DNA from: Kiloniella sp.
GTDB taxonomy: Bacteria; Pseudomonadota; Alphaproteobacteria; UBA7985
Length of the DNA stretch: 57,002 nt
NCBI GenBank assembly: GCA_002690455.1
Contig: NZET01000022.1
Span: 93,665 to 150,666, forward strand
Direction of reading: 5' to 3'
Part shown: positions 1 through 7,154 of the stretch, piece after piece
Position numbering within the stretch: the stretch's first letter is position 1
Layout: each line of letters begins with the position of its first letter
The notes under the pieces: generated by a model
Told to the model about the DNA's origin: nothing
Database searches by the model: none
Seen by the model: only the letters and a program-made list of their open reading frames with translations
Position numbers and translations under genes: made by a program

Positions 1-164
1 GAGGCGATGGAGTAGGCGCGCAGCAGTGGTTTGCCATTGTCGCCGGGCAGACCGATCATCACAAATTCACCCGAGCGAAAGCGGAAGCCGGCCGGTCTCG
101 TTATGCGAAAGCGAAACAACCGGTCGGTGTAGTGCTGGGTTTCAAGTACAGTTTGCTCGAACAT
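1..164 (-). CDS. fpr: Ferredoxin--NADP(+) reductase, N-terminal part (cut by window edge)
   Basis: The first 54 residues run off the left edge. They show the start of the FAD-binding beta-barrel of the Fpr family (a stretch GEFVMIGLP) and end in RAYSIA at residues 49-54, the R-x-Y-S motif that contacts the flavin phosphate. Fpr enzymes pass electrons between NADPH and ferredoxin or flavodoxin in the cytosol. It lies downstream of the sulfite reductase genes on the same strand, so it may supply electrons to sulfite reductase; that is inference from position. The ATG has no strong Shine-Dalgarno sequence, and a hexanucleotide repeat lies 31 bp upstream of it. The family call is firm; the rest of the protein cannot be seen. 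Confidence 0.85.
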   Translation of the reverse strand, partial: MFEQTVLETQHYTDRLFRFRITRPAGFRFRSGEFVMIGLPGDNGKPLLRAYSIA

Positions 165-194
165 GCGGGGTTATTCGGTCCTCGGTTATACTCT

Positions 195-230
195 CGGCTT
201 CAGCCTCAGCCTCAGCCTCAGCTTCAGTCT
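195..230. repeat. Hexanucleotide tandem repeat (CAGCCT-like, 6 units)
   Basis: Six 6-bp units follow one another: CGGCTT, CAGCCT three times, CAGCTT, CAGTCT. They fill the gap between the stop codon of the DUF934-rhodanese gene and the start of fpr, i.e. the 5' untranslated side of fpr. A change in copy number would alter the leader of fpr without changing any protein. Confidence 0.8.
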
Positions 231-241
231 TTGCCGTAATG

Positions 242-1063
242 TCAGTCCTGGTTCCACGGCAGATTTGCCGCCTTCCAGCCGTTAAGCATGCCACGTCGGC
301 CAGCGGCGTTCTTCGCGCCTTCAAAGCCATCTGAAACATTGGTGAGGTCTTTGTAGCCAGCCTCTTTCAGCGCCTCTGCAGCGGCGAGGCTTCGGACACC
401 AGAACGGCAGAGGACAAAAATCGGCGTTTCTTGTGTCAGGCCGGCTTCGCCGACTTCTTCCAGAAAGGTGGGGTTGGCAGCGCCGTAGGGAAAGGTCTGC
501 CACTGAATGCCGATGCTGCGGTTAAAGGCTGGGCGGCCGACAAACTGCCATTCGGCGGTTGTCCGGACATCGAGCAAAACGGCGTTTAAGGTGTCCTGCA
601 GAACCTCGTAGGCCTCGGCGGCAGTCAGCGACTGTATGTTCACGCGGTGCCTGTGCCTCTCGTCCCAAATAGAAGGTGCTTTGCCTGACTTTGTGTAGAG
701 CTGATTGGGTGCCACATCTGTCGCGGAACGCCAAGCCTCCTCCCCATGGCGGCTGACCAGTTCATCGCTGAGGTGGATCTCTGAAAAGCCACATTGGAAG
801 GCCATGCGCGCCTGATCCGGGACCAGTGTGCCAGTGGCGATGATGCGAAAACCTTCGCCGCGCTCGCGTCTGGCGCGACGGGCGTAGGAAAACCCACGAC
901 CATCATGGGTGCTGGGGAAGTTAAAGGTCAGGCAATCCTCCGTACAGGCACCGAAGGATTGTTCCTGCAACCCTGGCTCGCCGCCATCAACGCGCATCCC
1001 GGCCTCGACAACAGGGCCTTCGTGGTGGTCAAAGGCCGTACCGTATTCCTTAAGCACCCACAT
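242..1063 (-). CDS. DUF934 - rhodanese fusion protein of the sulfite-reduction operon
   Basis: 273 residues. The N-terminal ~110 residues match the DUF934 family, found next to sulfite reductases: DGRGFSYAR at 54-62 and a CGF stretch at 91-93. Residues ~145-265 are a single rhodanese domain with LLDVRT at 163-168 and the active-site loop CRSGVRS with Cys219. Rhodaneses move sulfane sulfur via a cysteine persulfide. DUF934 proteins normally end after the first domain, so this is a fusion. The start is ATG at 1063, because AAGGAGG sits 6 bp upstream and it overlaps the cysI stop by only 14 bp; a longer frame would overlap cysI by 83 bp. Probably translationally coupled to cysI. A role in channelling reduced sulfur is inference. 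Confidence 0.85.
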   Translation of the reverse strand: MWVLKEYGTAFDHHEGPVVEAGMRVDGGEPGLQEQSFGACTEDCLTFNFPSTHDGRGFSYARRARRERGEGFRIIATGTLVPDQARMAFQCGFSEIHLSDELVSRHGEEAWRSATDVAPNQLYTKSGKAPSIWDERHRHRVNIQSLTAAEAYEVLQDTLNAVLLDVRTTAEWQFVGRPAFNRSIGIQWQTFPYGAANPTFLEEVGEAGLTQETPIFVLCRSGVRSLAAAEALKEAGYKDLTNVSDGFEGAKNAAGRRGMLNGWKAANLPWNQD

Positions 1064-2699
1064 AGACGGCCTCCTTGAACGGTGCTTTGCCAACCCGGGC
1101 ATAGGTGTCGGGAAAGCGTTCATCGGCGTCACGGCGCAGGCTCAGGTAGGTATCCAGTACCCGTCCGATGGCCATAGGAACCTGCTCCCGATCAAAGCCC
1201 GGGCCCAGCACTTCGCCGACGGCGGCGCTTTCATCCGAACGCCCGCCCAGTGTGATTTGGTAGTTTTCCTTCTCGGCCTTGTTCAGACCAAGAATGCCGA
1301 TATTCGCAGCGTGGTGATGGCCACACGCGTTGATGCAGCCGGAAATGTTGAGGGTGATAGGCCCAAGTGCGTCCTGCGCTTCCCGGTCTCGCAGCATGGT
1401 AGACAGTTCCTGCGCCACCGGTATCGACCGCGCGGTGGCCAGACCGCAGTAATCCAGTCCGGGGCAGGCAATGATATCGCTCGCTTCACCAATGTTGTCT
1501 TCGGCCAGCCCGATATCTTGCAGTCCTCTGAACAGTTCGGGCAATTCGGCAGCCCGAACATATGGAAACACGACGTTCTGGCGGTGGGTAATGCGCAACG
1601 CACTTGCGGAGAAGTCATCGGCGAGGTCGGCCAGTGCCTTCATCTGCGCGCCTGTGACATCTCCGGGAGTCCCGCCCTTGGGTTTGACAGAAATCTGTAC
1701 CACCGCCCAGCCGGGCACACGATGAGCGGCGACATTCTGGCTGATCCACGCCTGTAGCTCTGCTGGCAAAGCACTTTGGTCGAGGCTCTCAGTCGGTTCC
1801 ATGGCCGGCTGTGAGTCCTCAAACTGCTCTCGGATCCGCGCGTACTCATCTACGGCGGACTGGAATGCGGCAATGTCCATGCCTGCCAGCTCTGCCCGCA
1901 CTTCGTCGCGATAGTCCTCCAACCCAAGTTCTTCGACCAGGATTTTTATGCGGGCCTTGTATTTATTGTCCCTTCGGCCGTGCAGGTTGTAGACGCGCAG
2001 CATGGCATCGAGCAGTGGCAGCAGGTTAGGCAGAGAGACTGCCGCCTCGAACAGTTTTGCAACGCGCGGCGTCCGGCCCTGTCCGCCACCGACGTAGAGA
2101 TCAAACACGGGCGCGCCAGCGGCATCAACCTTGGCCCAGATGCCGATGTCGTGAAACTTGATCGCTGCCCGGTCTTCAGCTGACCCAGTCACAGCAAACT
2201 TGAATTTTCGTGGCAAGAAAGCGAACTCGGGGTGAAGCGTCGACCACTGCCGGAGCAGTTCAGACACCGGTCGCGGGTCGACAAACTCGTCCGCCGCAAC
2301 ACCGGCAAAGGGGTCAGAGGTGACGTTGCGGATGCAGTTGCCAGAGGTCTGAATGGCGTGCATCTGAACCGAAGCCAGATGATCGAGAATATCGGGTGTA
2401 TCGGTCAGCTTAGGCCAGTTGAACTGGATATTCTGCCGGGTGGTAAAGTGGCCGTATCCCTTATCATACGTTTCGGCGATGTAGCCAAGCTTGCGTAATT
2501 GCGTGCTATTCAATTCACCATAGGGAATGGCAATGCGCAGCATGTAGGCGTGGAGTTGCAGGTACAGCCCGTTCTGCAGGCGTAGCGGACGGAATTCCTC
2601 CTCGCTGAGCTGGCCGTTCAGGCGGCGTTCGACTTGATCCCGAAATTCGCGCGCGCGTTGTTCAACAAAGGCCTGATCATGAGTGTCATACGTGTACAT
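1050..2699 (-). CDS. cysI: Nitrite/sulfite reductase hemoprotein (assimilatory)
   Basis: 549 residues, the usual length for the siroheme / [4Fe-4S] subunit of assimilatory sulfite reductase, which reduces sulfite to sulfide with six electrons in the cytosol. Cluster and siroheme ligands are visible as C412-x5-C418 (CPGLDYC) and C455-x3-C459 (SGCINACGHH). The N-terminal half carries the ferredoxin-like repeat with GHFTTRQNIQFNW around 83-95. Basic residues typical of the anion site (R88, R124, K165, K167) are in place. Upstream are the DUF2849 and siroheme synthase genes; downstream DUF934-rhodanese overlaps its end. The family also contains nitrite reductases; the operon context favours sulfite. 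No flavoprotein CysJ gene is present, so electrons probably come from ferredoxin. Confidence 0.93.
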   Translation of the reverse strand: MYTYDTHDQAFVEQRAREFRDQVERRLNGQLSEEEFRPLRLQNGLYLQLHAYMLRIAIPYGELNSTQLRKLGYIAETYDKGYGHFTTRQNIQFNWPKLTDTPDILDHLASVQMHAIQTSGNCIRNVTSDPFAGVAADEFVDPRPVSELLRQWSTLHPEFAFLPRKFKFAVTGSAEDRAAIKFHDIGIWAKVDAAGAPVFDLYVGGGQGRTPRVAKLFEAAVSLPNLLPLLDAMLRVYNLHGRRDNKYKARIKILVEELGLEDYRDEVRAELAGMDIAAFQSAVDEYARIREQFEDSQPAMEPTESLDQSALPAELQAWISQNVAAHRVPGWAVVQISVKPKGGTPGDVTGAQMKALADLADDFSASALRITHRQNVVFPYVRAAELPELFRGLQDIGLAEDNIGEASDIIACPGLDYCGLATARSIPVAQELSTMLRDREAQDALGPITLNISGCINACGHHHAANIGILGLNKAEKENYQITLGGRSDESAAVGEVLGPGFDREQVPMAIGRVLDTYLSLRRDADERFPDTYARVGKAPFKEAVYVGA

Positions 2700-2710
2700 T
2701 TTCAGGACTC

Positions 2711-3049
2711 CTAGGCGGCTTTGGCTTCGGCTTTGGCTTCGGCTTTGGCTTCGGGCAGGCCAAAGGGCACACTCGGTCCGGCCAGACGGCGGATCTCACG
2801 CAGCTTCAGCGGTATTGGACTGAGGCTGTCCCCAGCCTGCAGCGCAATAAGATAGCTGCCGACGACGCGGTTCTCGCCTTCTTCTTTCTGGGCAGCATCA
2901 AGGAGCGCTTGCGCCTCGACCGCTCCTTTTCCTACGCACGCCTTTTTGATGTCTGTGGTCCAGTCGTGTTGCGCTGTCCAGAAAACGATATCGCCAGTAC
3001 GGACATCGTTGGCGGTCAGAACCGCTTTGGTGGGTAGTGGGGAGGCCAT
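2711..3049 (-). CDS. DUF2849 family protein
   Basis: 112 residues, matching the small DUF2849 proteins found almost always between cysG and the sulfite reductase gene in alphaproteobacteria. Their biochemical role is unknown; the constant position suggests a part in sulfite reduction. Visible features are LTANDVRTGDIVFW near the start and a YLIAL stretch. The C-terminus ends in an unusual AEAKAEAKAEAKAA tail encoded by three perfect 12-bp repeats, probably a repeat expansion at the gene end. The start is ATG at 3049, just after the cysG stop; a TTG two codons earlier is less likely. Confidence 0.85.
   Translation of the reverse strand: MASPLPTKAVLTANDVRTGDIVFWTAQHDWTTDIKKACVGKGAVEAQALLDAAQKEEGENRVVGSYLIALQAGDSLSPIPLKLREIRRLAGPSVPFGLPEAKAEAKAEAKAA
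2717..2752. repeat. 12-bp tandem repeat x3 in the 3' end of the DUF2849 gene
   Basis: Three perfect copies of GGCTTTGGCTTC (plus-strand reading) encode the repeated Ala-Glu-Ala-Lys tail of the DUF2849 protein. The unit length is a multiple of three, so copy-number change keeps the frame. Confidence 0.9.
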
Positions 3050-3051
3050 GT

Positions 3052-4119
3052 TCAAGCTGCCTTTCGTGCGGAAGGAGTGGTAGCGCGGCGTGCGTCCGGT
3101 CGGCGGTTCAGTGCACCCTCGACGCTCGGCATTCCGGGGATCAGGCGAGCGGTGAAGCCCGCCGCGCGAACTGCGGTCAACTCAGTCTGAGCCAGACTGC
3201 CGCTTCCGCTGACCAGCCTAGTCACCAGATGACCAGCCTGCAGATGCGCGAGCAGGACCTCTGTGGCGCCAGGTGCATGGGTCTCGATAACGGCCTCGCG
3301 GCGGGCTAATTCAACCACGCTACGGGCCACCAGCGGCTCAGTCAGAATGACGTCTGCGCGGTCCAGCGCCTGGTGCGCGGCGACCGCCAGCAAATCGACT
3401 TCGCCTGCGCCTGTACCGACGATGGTCAGTTGACCTGCAGCTGGGATAAACCCTATTCCAGACCGTTCAGGTGTTGTCGTTCCCGGGTGAGCTCCCGCGG
3501 GCAGGCTAGACAGAAGGTCTTGCCCCAATGCCTTGAGGTCTGCGGCATGGGTCAGACGCTGCTCCCGCGCACCATTAAAGAAGTGCCGCCAATAATCCCT
3601 TCTCGCTGACCCCGCCGGCAGGGTCTCAGCAACGGCTCTGCGCAAGCCGGCGGCGACCCGTGCGATAAGTCCCAGACTGGGTTCGAGCAGGAATTCGATT
3701 TGTGCCTTGATCCGACGCGCGAGCACCGGCGCTGTGCCCTCAGTCCCGATGGCGACTATAACGGGGTCTCGGTCAACCAACGCAGGCGTCGAGAAATCGG
3801 ATACTGCTGGCTGGTCTGCGGCACAAACGAGAATGCCCGCACCACGCAGACGCATTGCGAGCTGCGCGTCCAGCGCTTCATTGCCGGTTGCGGCATAGGC
3901 GAAAGCGATATTCGCGGGAAGGTCGAAACTTAGCGGGTTGGTACGCACACGGATGACACCGTCGAGCCCCACTACCGAGGCTTCGAAGTGGTGGGCGACT
4001 GCGATAACCCGAGCTTCGGTTTTGAGCAGAAGGCGAAGCTTTGCCGCGGCTTCTTCGCCACCGCCAAAAACCAGCAGGCTTCGTTCAGCAACGTTGATAA
4101 ACAGGGGAAAGGCTTTCAT
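3052..4119 (-). CDS. cysG: Siroheme synthase: precorrin-2 dehydrogenase/ferrochelatase with a truncated methyltransferase half
   Basis: 355 residues. Residues 1-210 are a complete Met8-like module: NAD-binding VFGGG at 17-21, the presumed catalytic Asp102 in CAADQ, and GTEGTAPVLAR at 125-135. This half oxidises precorrin-2 and inserts iron to give siroheme. Residues ~230-336 resemble only the first half of uroporphyrinogen-III methyltransferase (normally ~240 residues). The SAM-binding glycine motif is altered (GTGAGEVD), and the conserved GGDPF loop is replaced by VSGSGSLAQ. The methyltransferase activity is therefore probably lost and must come from another protein. Located first in the operon; DUF2849 follows directly. 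Two hairpins lie upstream, between this gene and the HU gene. Confidence 0.87.
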   Translation of the reverse strand: MKAFPLFINVAERSLLVFGGGEEAAAKLRLLLKTEARVIAVAHHFEASVVGLDGVIRVRTNPLSFDLPANIAFAYAATGNEALDAQLAMRLRGAGILVCAADQPAVSDFSTPALVDRDPVIVAIGTEGTAPVLARRIKAQIEFLLEPSLGLIARVAAGLRRAVAETLPAGSARRDYWRHFFNGAREQRLTHAADLKALGQDLLSSLPAGAHPGTTTPERSGIGFIPAAGQLTIVGTGAGEVDLLAVAAHQALDRADVILTEPLVARSVVELARREAVIETHAPGATEVLLAHLQAGHLVTRLVSGSGSLAQTELTAVRAAGFTARLIPGMPSVEGALNRRPDARRATTPSARKAA

Positions 4120-4202
4120 GGCTTACTCCGTGGAACGCTCACAGAATGTGCCAATTTCCTGAAAAATCACAATACAGGAGAAAAAATAAGCCCAAAATAA
4201 CG

Positions 4203-4245
4203 AAGGGCGCAAATTTCACAGCACAGCGTGCTGTCTTGCGCCCTT
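4203..4245. terminator. Long inverted repeat between the HU gene and cysG
   Basis: AAGGGCGCAA (4203-4212) pairs with TTGCGCCCTT (4236-4245), and an inner ACAGCA / TGCTGT pair continues the stem. Reading along the minus strand it is followed by TTCGTTATTTTGGG. It could be a second terminator after the HU gene or a structured 5' leader of the cys operon. Confidence 0.5.
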
Positions 4246-4270
4246 AAGAAGGAAAGTTTCCTGAAAGAAT

Positions 4271-4299
4271 GCGACCGAACTGAATTCAGTTTCGGTCGC
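4271..4299 (-). terminator. Probable terminator of the HU gene
   Basis: A nearly perfect hairpin (GCGACCGA ... TCGGTCGC around the palindrome ACTGAATTCAGT) starts 17 bp beyond the HU stop codon. On the minus strand it is followed by ATTCTTTC, a weak T-rich run. Confidence 0.65.
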
Positions 4300-4315
4300 G
4301 ATCGTCCAGCAGGTC

Positions 4316-4603
4316 TTAAGCCCCAGCCAATGCGTTCTTCAGCGCCGTGGATGCCTTGAAAGAGGCAACGCGCTTCTCCGGGATTTGGATCGCTGCACCC
4401 GTAGACGGGTTGCGGCCGGTGCGGGCAGCGCGGACTTCGGATTTAATGGTCGCGAAGGAGCCCATGGCGACATCGTTACCAGCAACCAGTTCCCCCTGAA
4501 TGGAAGACAGATAAGCTTCGATGATAGACTTGGCTTGAGCTTCGGACACGCCGGCACTCTTTGCGGCTGAGGAAACCACAGCGGTGTGAGCGGTTTTGGA
4601 CAT
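4316..4603 (-). CDS. hup: HU-family DNA-binding protein
   Basis: 95 residues, the normal size of an HU/IHF-type nucleoid protein. The DNA-binding arm is visible as ARTGRNPSTGAAIQIPEKR near residues 60-78, ending in the intercalating-proline region. HU proteins bind and bend DNA as dimers in the nucleoid. A clear AAGGGAG site precedes the ATG, and a hairpin terminator follows, so it is a monocistronic transcript. The serine/alanine-rich N-terminus is somewhat divergent from E. coli HU, and I cannot distinguish HU-alpha from HU-beta. Confidence 0.92.
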   Translation of the reverse strand: MSKTAHTAVVSSAAKSAGVSEAQAKSIIEAYLSSIQGELVAGNDVAMGSFATIKSEVRAARTGRNPSTGAAIQIPEKRVASFKASTALKNALAGA

Positions 4604-4811
4604 CGAGGTTACTCCCTTATGTTATGACGCAGTGGCGTCATCCCGATTGAACCTTTGGTTTACTCAATCTGCGCCGACAACAAAAGAGATTATGCGCTTT
4701 TTAACGCTTAAATGGGTGGTTTCGTGGGGAAAATCGTCTTTCTAAGCGCTCCAGACCCCCATGGTAGGGCGGGAATCCGGGTTCTTCAGCTCATTGTTCT
4801 CGGACGCAACC

Positions 4812-4848
4812 AGCTGGAAACCTGCTATTTTCTGCAGGATTTCCAGCT
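4812..4848. terminator. Strong hairpin between the HU and DUF3764-like genes
   Basis: AGCTGGAAACCTGC (4812-4825) pairs with GCAGGATTTCCAGCT (4834-4848), leaving one bulged base. It lies ~50 bp beyond the stop of the minus-strand gene 4898-5188, as a terminator would, but lacks a T-run on that strand; on the plus strand AATTTTCC follows. Confidence 0.5.
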
Positions 4849-4897
4849 AATTTTCCGGCATTTTCAGCGCGGCAGGCCTGGCGATCGTTAGCTTAGA

Positions 4898-5188
4898 TCA
4901 GGCGTCTGGGGTGAAGGCTTCGTCACCCATGATTGTTACCACGTTAGAATCCAAGATTGCGCCAGCAGCAGCTCGCTTTTCACGAAGTTCTTCGTGGGTC
5001 GCAAACGCTTTCATGGCTTCTGGCGAGTCAAATTCGATGATTACCATCATCTTGTTGTCATCGTCCTTTTGCGGGCCGGCAAAGACAAGACGCGCACCGA
5101 GCGCGTTCAGTTCGGCTTCGTTTTCGTAGTACATTTCTTTCCACGGCTTGAAACCACGTTCCAGATCTTGGGTCAGTTGGACAAACAT
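4898..5188 (-). CDS. Small DUF3764-like / ferredoxin-fold protein
   Basis: 96 residues. The pattern of an N-terminal strand (MFVQLTQD), a helix with a tryptophan (FKPWKEMY), a GARLVFAGPQ turn and MMVIIEFDSPEAMKAF is that of small dimeric alpha/beta-barrel proteins. It most resembles DUF3764, and the function is unknown. The start is the ATG at 5188: AGGAG lies about 6 bp upstream, whereas the TTG two codons earlier is too close. It stands alone, with a ~300 bp divergent region towards the GNAT gene. The fold is inferred from sequence pattern only. Confidence 0.6.
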   Translation of the reverse strand: MFVQLTQDLERGFKPWKEMYYENEAELNALGARLVFAGPQKDDDNKMMVIIEFDSPEAMKAFATHEELREKRAAAGAILDSNVVTIMGDEAFTPDA

Positions 5189-5486
5189 GGGCAACTCCTA
5201 TTTTTTTGCTGCGAATTAACTGTTGATTTAGTTTTATCGCATTAGTCCGGGAGTGCAATCGCCTGCGTTCTTCAACCGCAGAGCAATTCGGGTCGTTTTG
5301 ACCCTTATGTATCAGTGGGCCCAGCCCCTGCGTTTCCAAGCGTAAAAGGGGCCTATTTGCGCTATCTCTTCTGCGGGAGACTTTGCCCGGCTTGCCACCC
5401 TTTCCGTCGCGCTCTGGAAGGAATTGCGTTGTCTGGGGCTTAAAACATCTCTGTCACCCGTTAAAACCTATCCGAGAGATCGAACG
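5189..5486. other. Divergent intergenic region
   Basis: This 298 bp region separates two divergent genes and must carry promoters for both. A T-run (TTTTTTT at ~5201) follows the small gene's ribosome-binding site. I found no convincing operator, RNA gene or additional coding frame. Confidence 0.5.
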
Positions 5487-5939
5487 ATGACGACAACTGT
5501 CCATATTCGCCCGCTTCGCAAAAGCGACCATGCCGATTGGGCTCGGCTCTGGACCGACTACCTGGAATTCTATGATACTAAGCTGAGCGAGGAGGTTTAT
5601 CGGGTCTCGTTCGAACGACTTTTGGCCGATGACCCGCATGAGTACAGCGGGCTGATCGCGGAGGTTGAGGGGGAGTCGGTGGGGTTGGCGCACTTCCTGT
5701 TCCACCGATCCATGTGGACCATTGAGAACACCTGTTATCTGATGGATCTTTTCGTAGATCCTGCCATTCGGGGTAAGGGCATCGGCCGGTCACTGATCGA
5801 GGCGGTGCATAAGGCTGCCCGGGCTGCCGGCATCACAGAGACGTACTGGCAGACACAGGAGTTCAATTATAAAGGCCGCATGCTCTACGATCAGGTGGCT
5901 AGTCGGACGCCCTTCATCATCTATTCCAAGGAAGACTGA
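5487..5939 (+). CDS. GNAT-family N-acetyltransferase
   Basis: 150 residues with the complete GNAT fold: an N-terminal RPLRKSDHADWARLW segment, the central strand YLMDLFVDPAIRGKGIGRSL (motif A; the acetyl-CoA pyrophosphate loop is RGKGIGRSL) and a YWQTQEFNYKGRMLYDQV segment (motif B). Such enzymes move acetyl from acetyl-CoA to an amine; the substrate cannot be told. The start is ATG at 5487 rather than the longer frame, because the GNAT homology begins here and a purine-rich GAGAGAT precedes it. It is convergent with the hydrolase gene, with only 8 bp between the stops. Confidence 0.9.
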   Translation: MTTTVHIRPLRKSDHADWARLWTDYLEFYDTKLSEEVYRVSFERLLADDPHEYSGLIAEVEGESVGLAHFLFHRSMWTIENTCYLMDLFVDPAIRGKGIGRSLIEAVHKAARAAGITETYWQTQEFNYKGRMLYDQVASRTPFIIYSKED

Positions 5940-5947
5940 GACTGCGC

Positions 5948-7006
5948 CTAGCGGTCGTCGCACAGCATCCGAATGGCCCGCTGGTCCAGTCCGCGTAAGG
6001 GGCCATGACCGCCAAAGAAATACTCGTGGTATTCATTGACGATCATGTCGGACCGGTGTTGGAGCGCTTCGGCCAGCGCGCGGCCATTTTCGACCGGAAC
6101 AATGGTATCGCGGACGCCATGGTGGATCTGTACACGCTCGGGCATGAGGTCGGCAAAGTGCAGCGCCGATCCGCCGAGCAACTGCTGGCGGAGTTGGTTA
6201 AAGCTGGTCTCGCCGTCGTAGTAGCGCTGCACAAAGGCACCCGGCAAACTGTAGAACGGTCCGATCTCCTCACCCCGCAGGTGAGAAACGACGCCTGAAA
6301 GCATGTCCGGATAAGTCAACACGTCGGTGGGCCCGAAGACGTTGATCACGCGATCGACCCGCGGGTCGCGAACGCCGAGCATCAATGAAGTGCCGCCGCC
6401 GCGTGAGTAGCCCCACGCGCTGATGTCCGTGGGCTGCGCGCCAGGGTAGTTTTCGATCACCCCGCTGATCAGTGCCATGACGTCGATGACGTCGCGGTCG
6501 ATCAGGCTCTTTTCACCCGTGCTTTTATAGCTTTCTTCATACACACGGAGTTCTTCACCACGGAAGCTGGGCACGAGAACGAAGAAGTCGGCGAGACAGT
6601 CATGGTCATACTCTAGCGCCCAGTCGGCTTCGATACCTTCCCAGCCGCCATGGTTAAGTACGAGGATCGGAGCAGGTTGTCCGGGGCGGTAGTTTTCCGG
6701 CGTGCGAACGGCCGAAAAGTGCTGGTTGCCTTCGACCTGCTGGCTCACGATGTCGAGACGATATTCGGCATCTTCAAAGCTGTCTAAAACCTGCCAGTTG
6801 CTCGCCGGTGCCATCGGTTCAGCCCAGCTGTCGAGCAGGGCTTGACGTTCGGCCGCCGTCGGCGGGGAGAAGATCCGCTGTAGCGTTTCAGCCTGTGCGG
6901 GCTGCGACAAACTCAGTGCAGAAATGGCAGCAAACCCGGTGGTGGCGGCGGCCACTGCGCAAAAGAGAGGGCGGGCAAAGCTTTTGGAGGGCATTTTGTA
7001 CATCAT
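5948..7006 (-). CDS. Secreted alpha/beta-hydrolase (prolyl-oligopeptidase-like serine hydrolase)
   Basis: 352 residues. A basic start and hydrophobic stretch ending in PAQA form a signal peptide, so the enzyme is probably periplasmic. The hydrolase core shows VLNHGGW (oxyanion region), the nucleophile elbow GYSRGG, an acid in GVRDTIVP and a histidine in FFGGHGP, a complete Ser-Asp-His triad. The pattern is that of dienelactone hydrolase / S9-like esterases or peptidases; the substrate is unknown. The ATG at 7006 was chosen because the signal peptide follows closely; a second ATG is adjacent at 7003. It stands alone, divergent from the OYE gene. Confidence 0.82.
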   Translation of the reverse strand: MMYKMPSKSFARPLFCAVAAATTGFAAISALSLSQPAQAETLQRIFSPPTAAERQALLDSWAEPMAPASNWQVLDSFEDAEYRLDIVSQQVEGNQHFSAVRTPENYRPGQPAPILVLNHGGWEGIEADWALEYDHDCLADFFVLVPSFRGEELRVYEESYKSTGEKSLIDRDVIDVMALISGVIENYPGAQPTDISAWGYSRGGGTSLMLGVRDPRVDRVINVFGPTDVLTYPDMLSGVVSHLRGEEIGPFYSLPGAFVQRYYDGETSFNQLRQQLLGGSALHFADLMPERVQIHHGVRDTIVPVENGRALAEALQHRSDMIVNEYHEYFFGGHGPLRGLDQRAIRMLCDDR

Positions 7007-7154
7007 GTCTCTGTATGGTTCCTGCTTGTGATGAGTTCCTGCATTCCCTAACCTTACACAATGTTCACCAAGGAACATTTACAAGCCAGTTTAGGTTTCT
7101 TGCTACCAACATCTTTGTCTGATCCCGGACATCTTCCGATGAGGACCTTTTGCT

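Noticed and set aside
195-230. CRISPR array
   Set aside because: The short adjacent units have no spacers; it is a simple tandem repeat, and no cas genes occur in the window.
26-334. Plus-strand frame with a Ser-Ala repeat
   Set aside because: The repeat is the translated CAGCCT tract; the frame lies opposite fpr and the rhodanese gene.
909-1757. Long open frame (282 codons) on the plus strand across cysI
   Set aside because: It is antisense to a well-supported sulfite reductase and has no recognisable domain; a GC-rich shadow frame.
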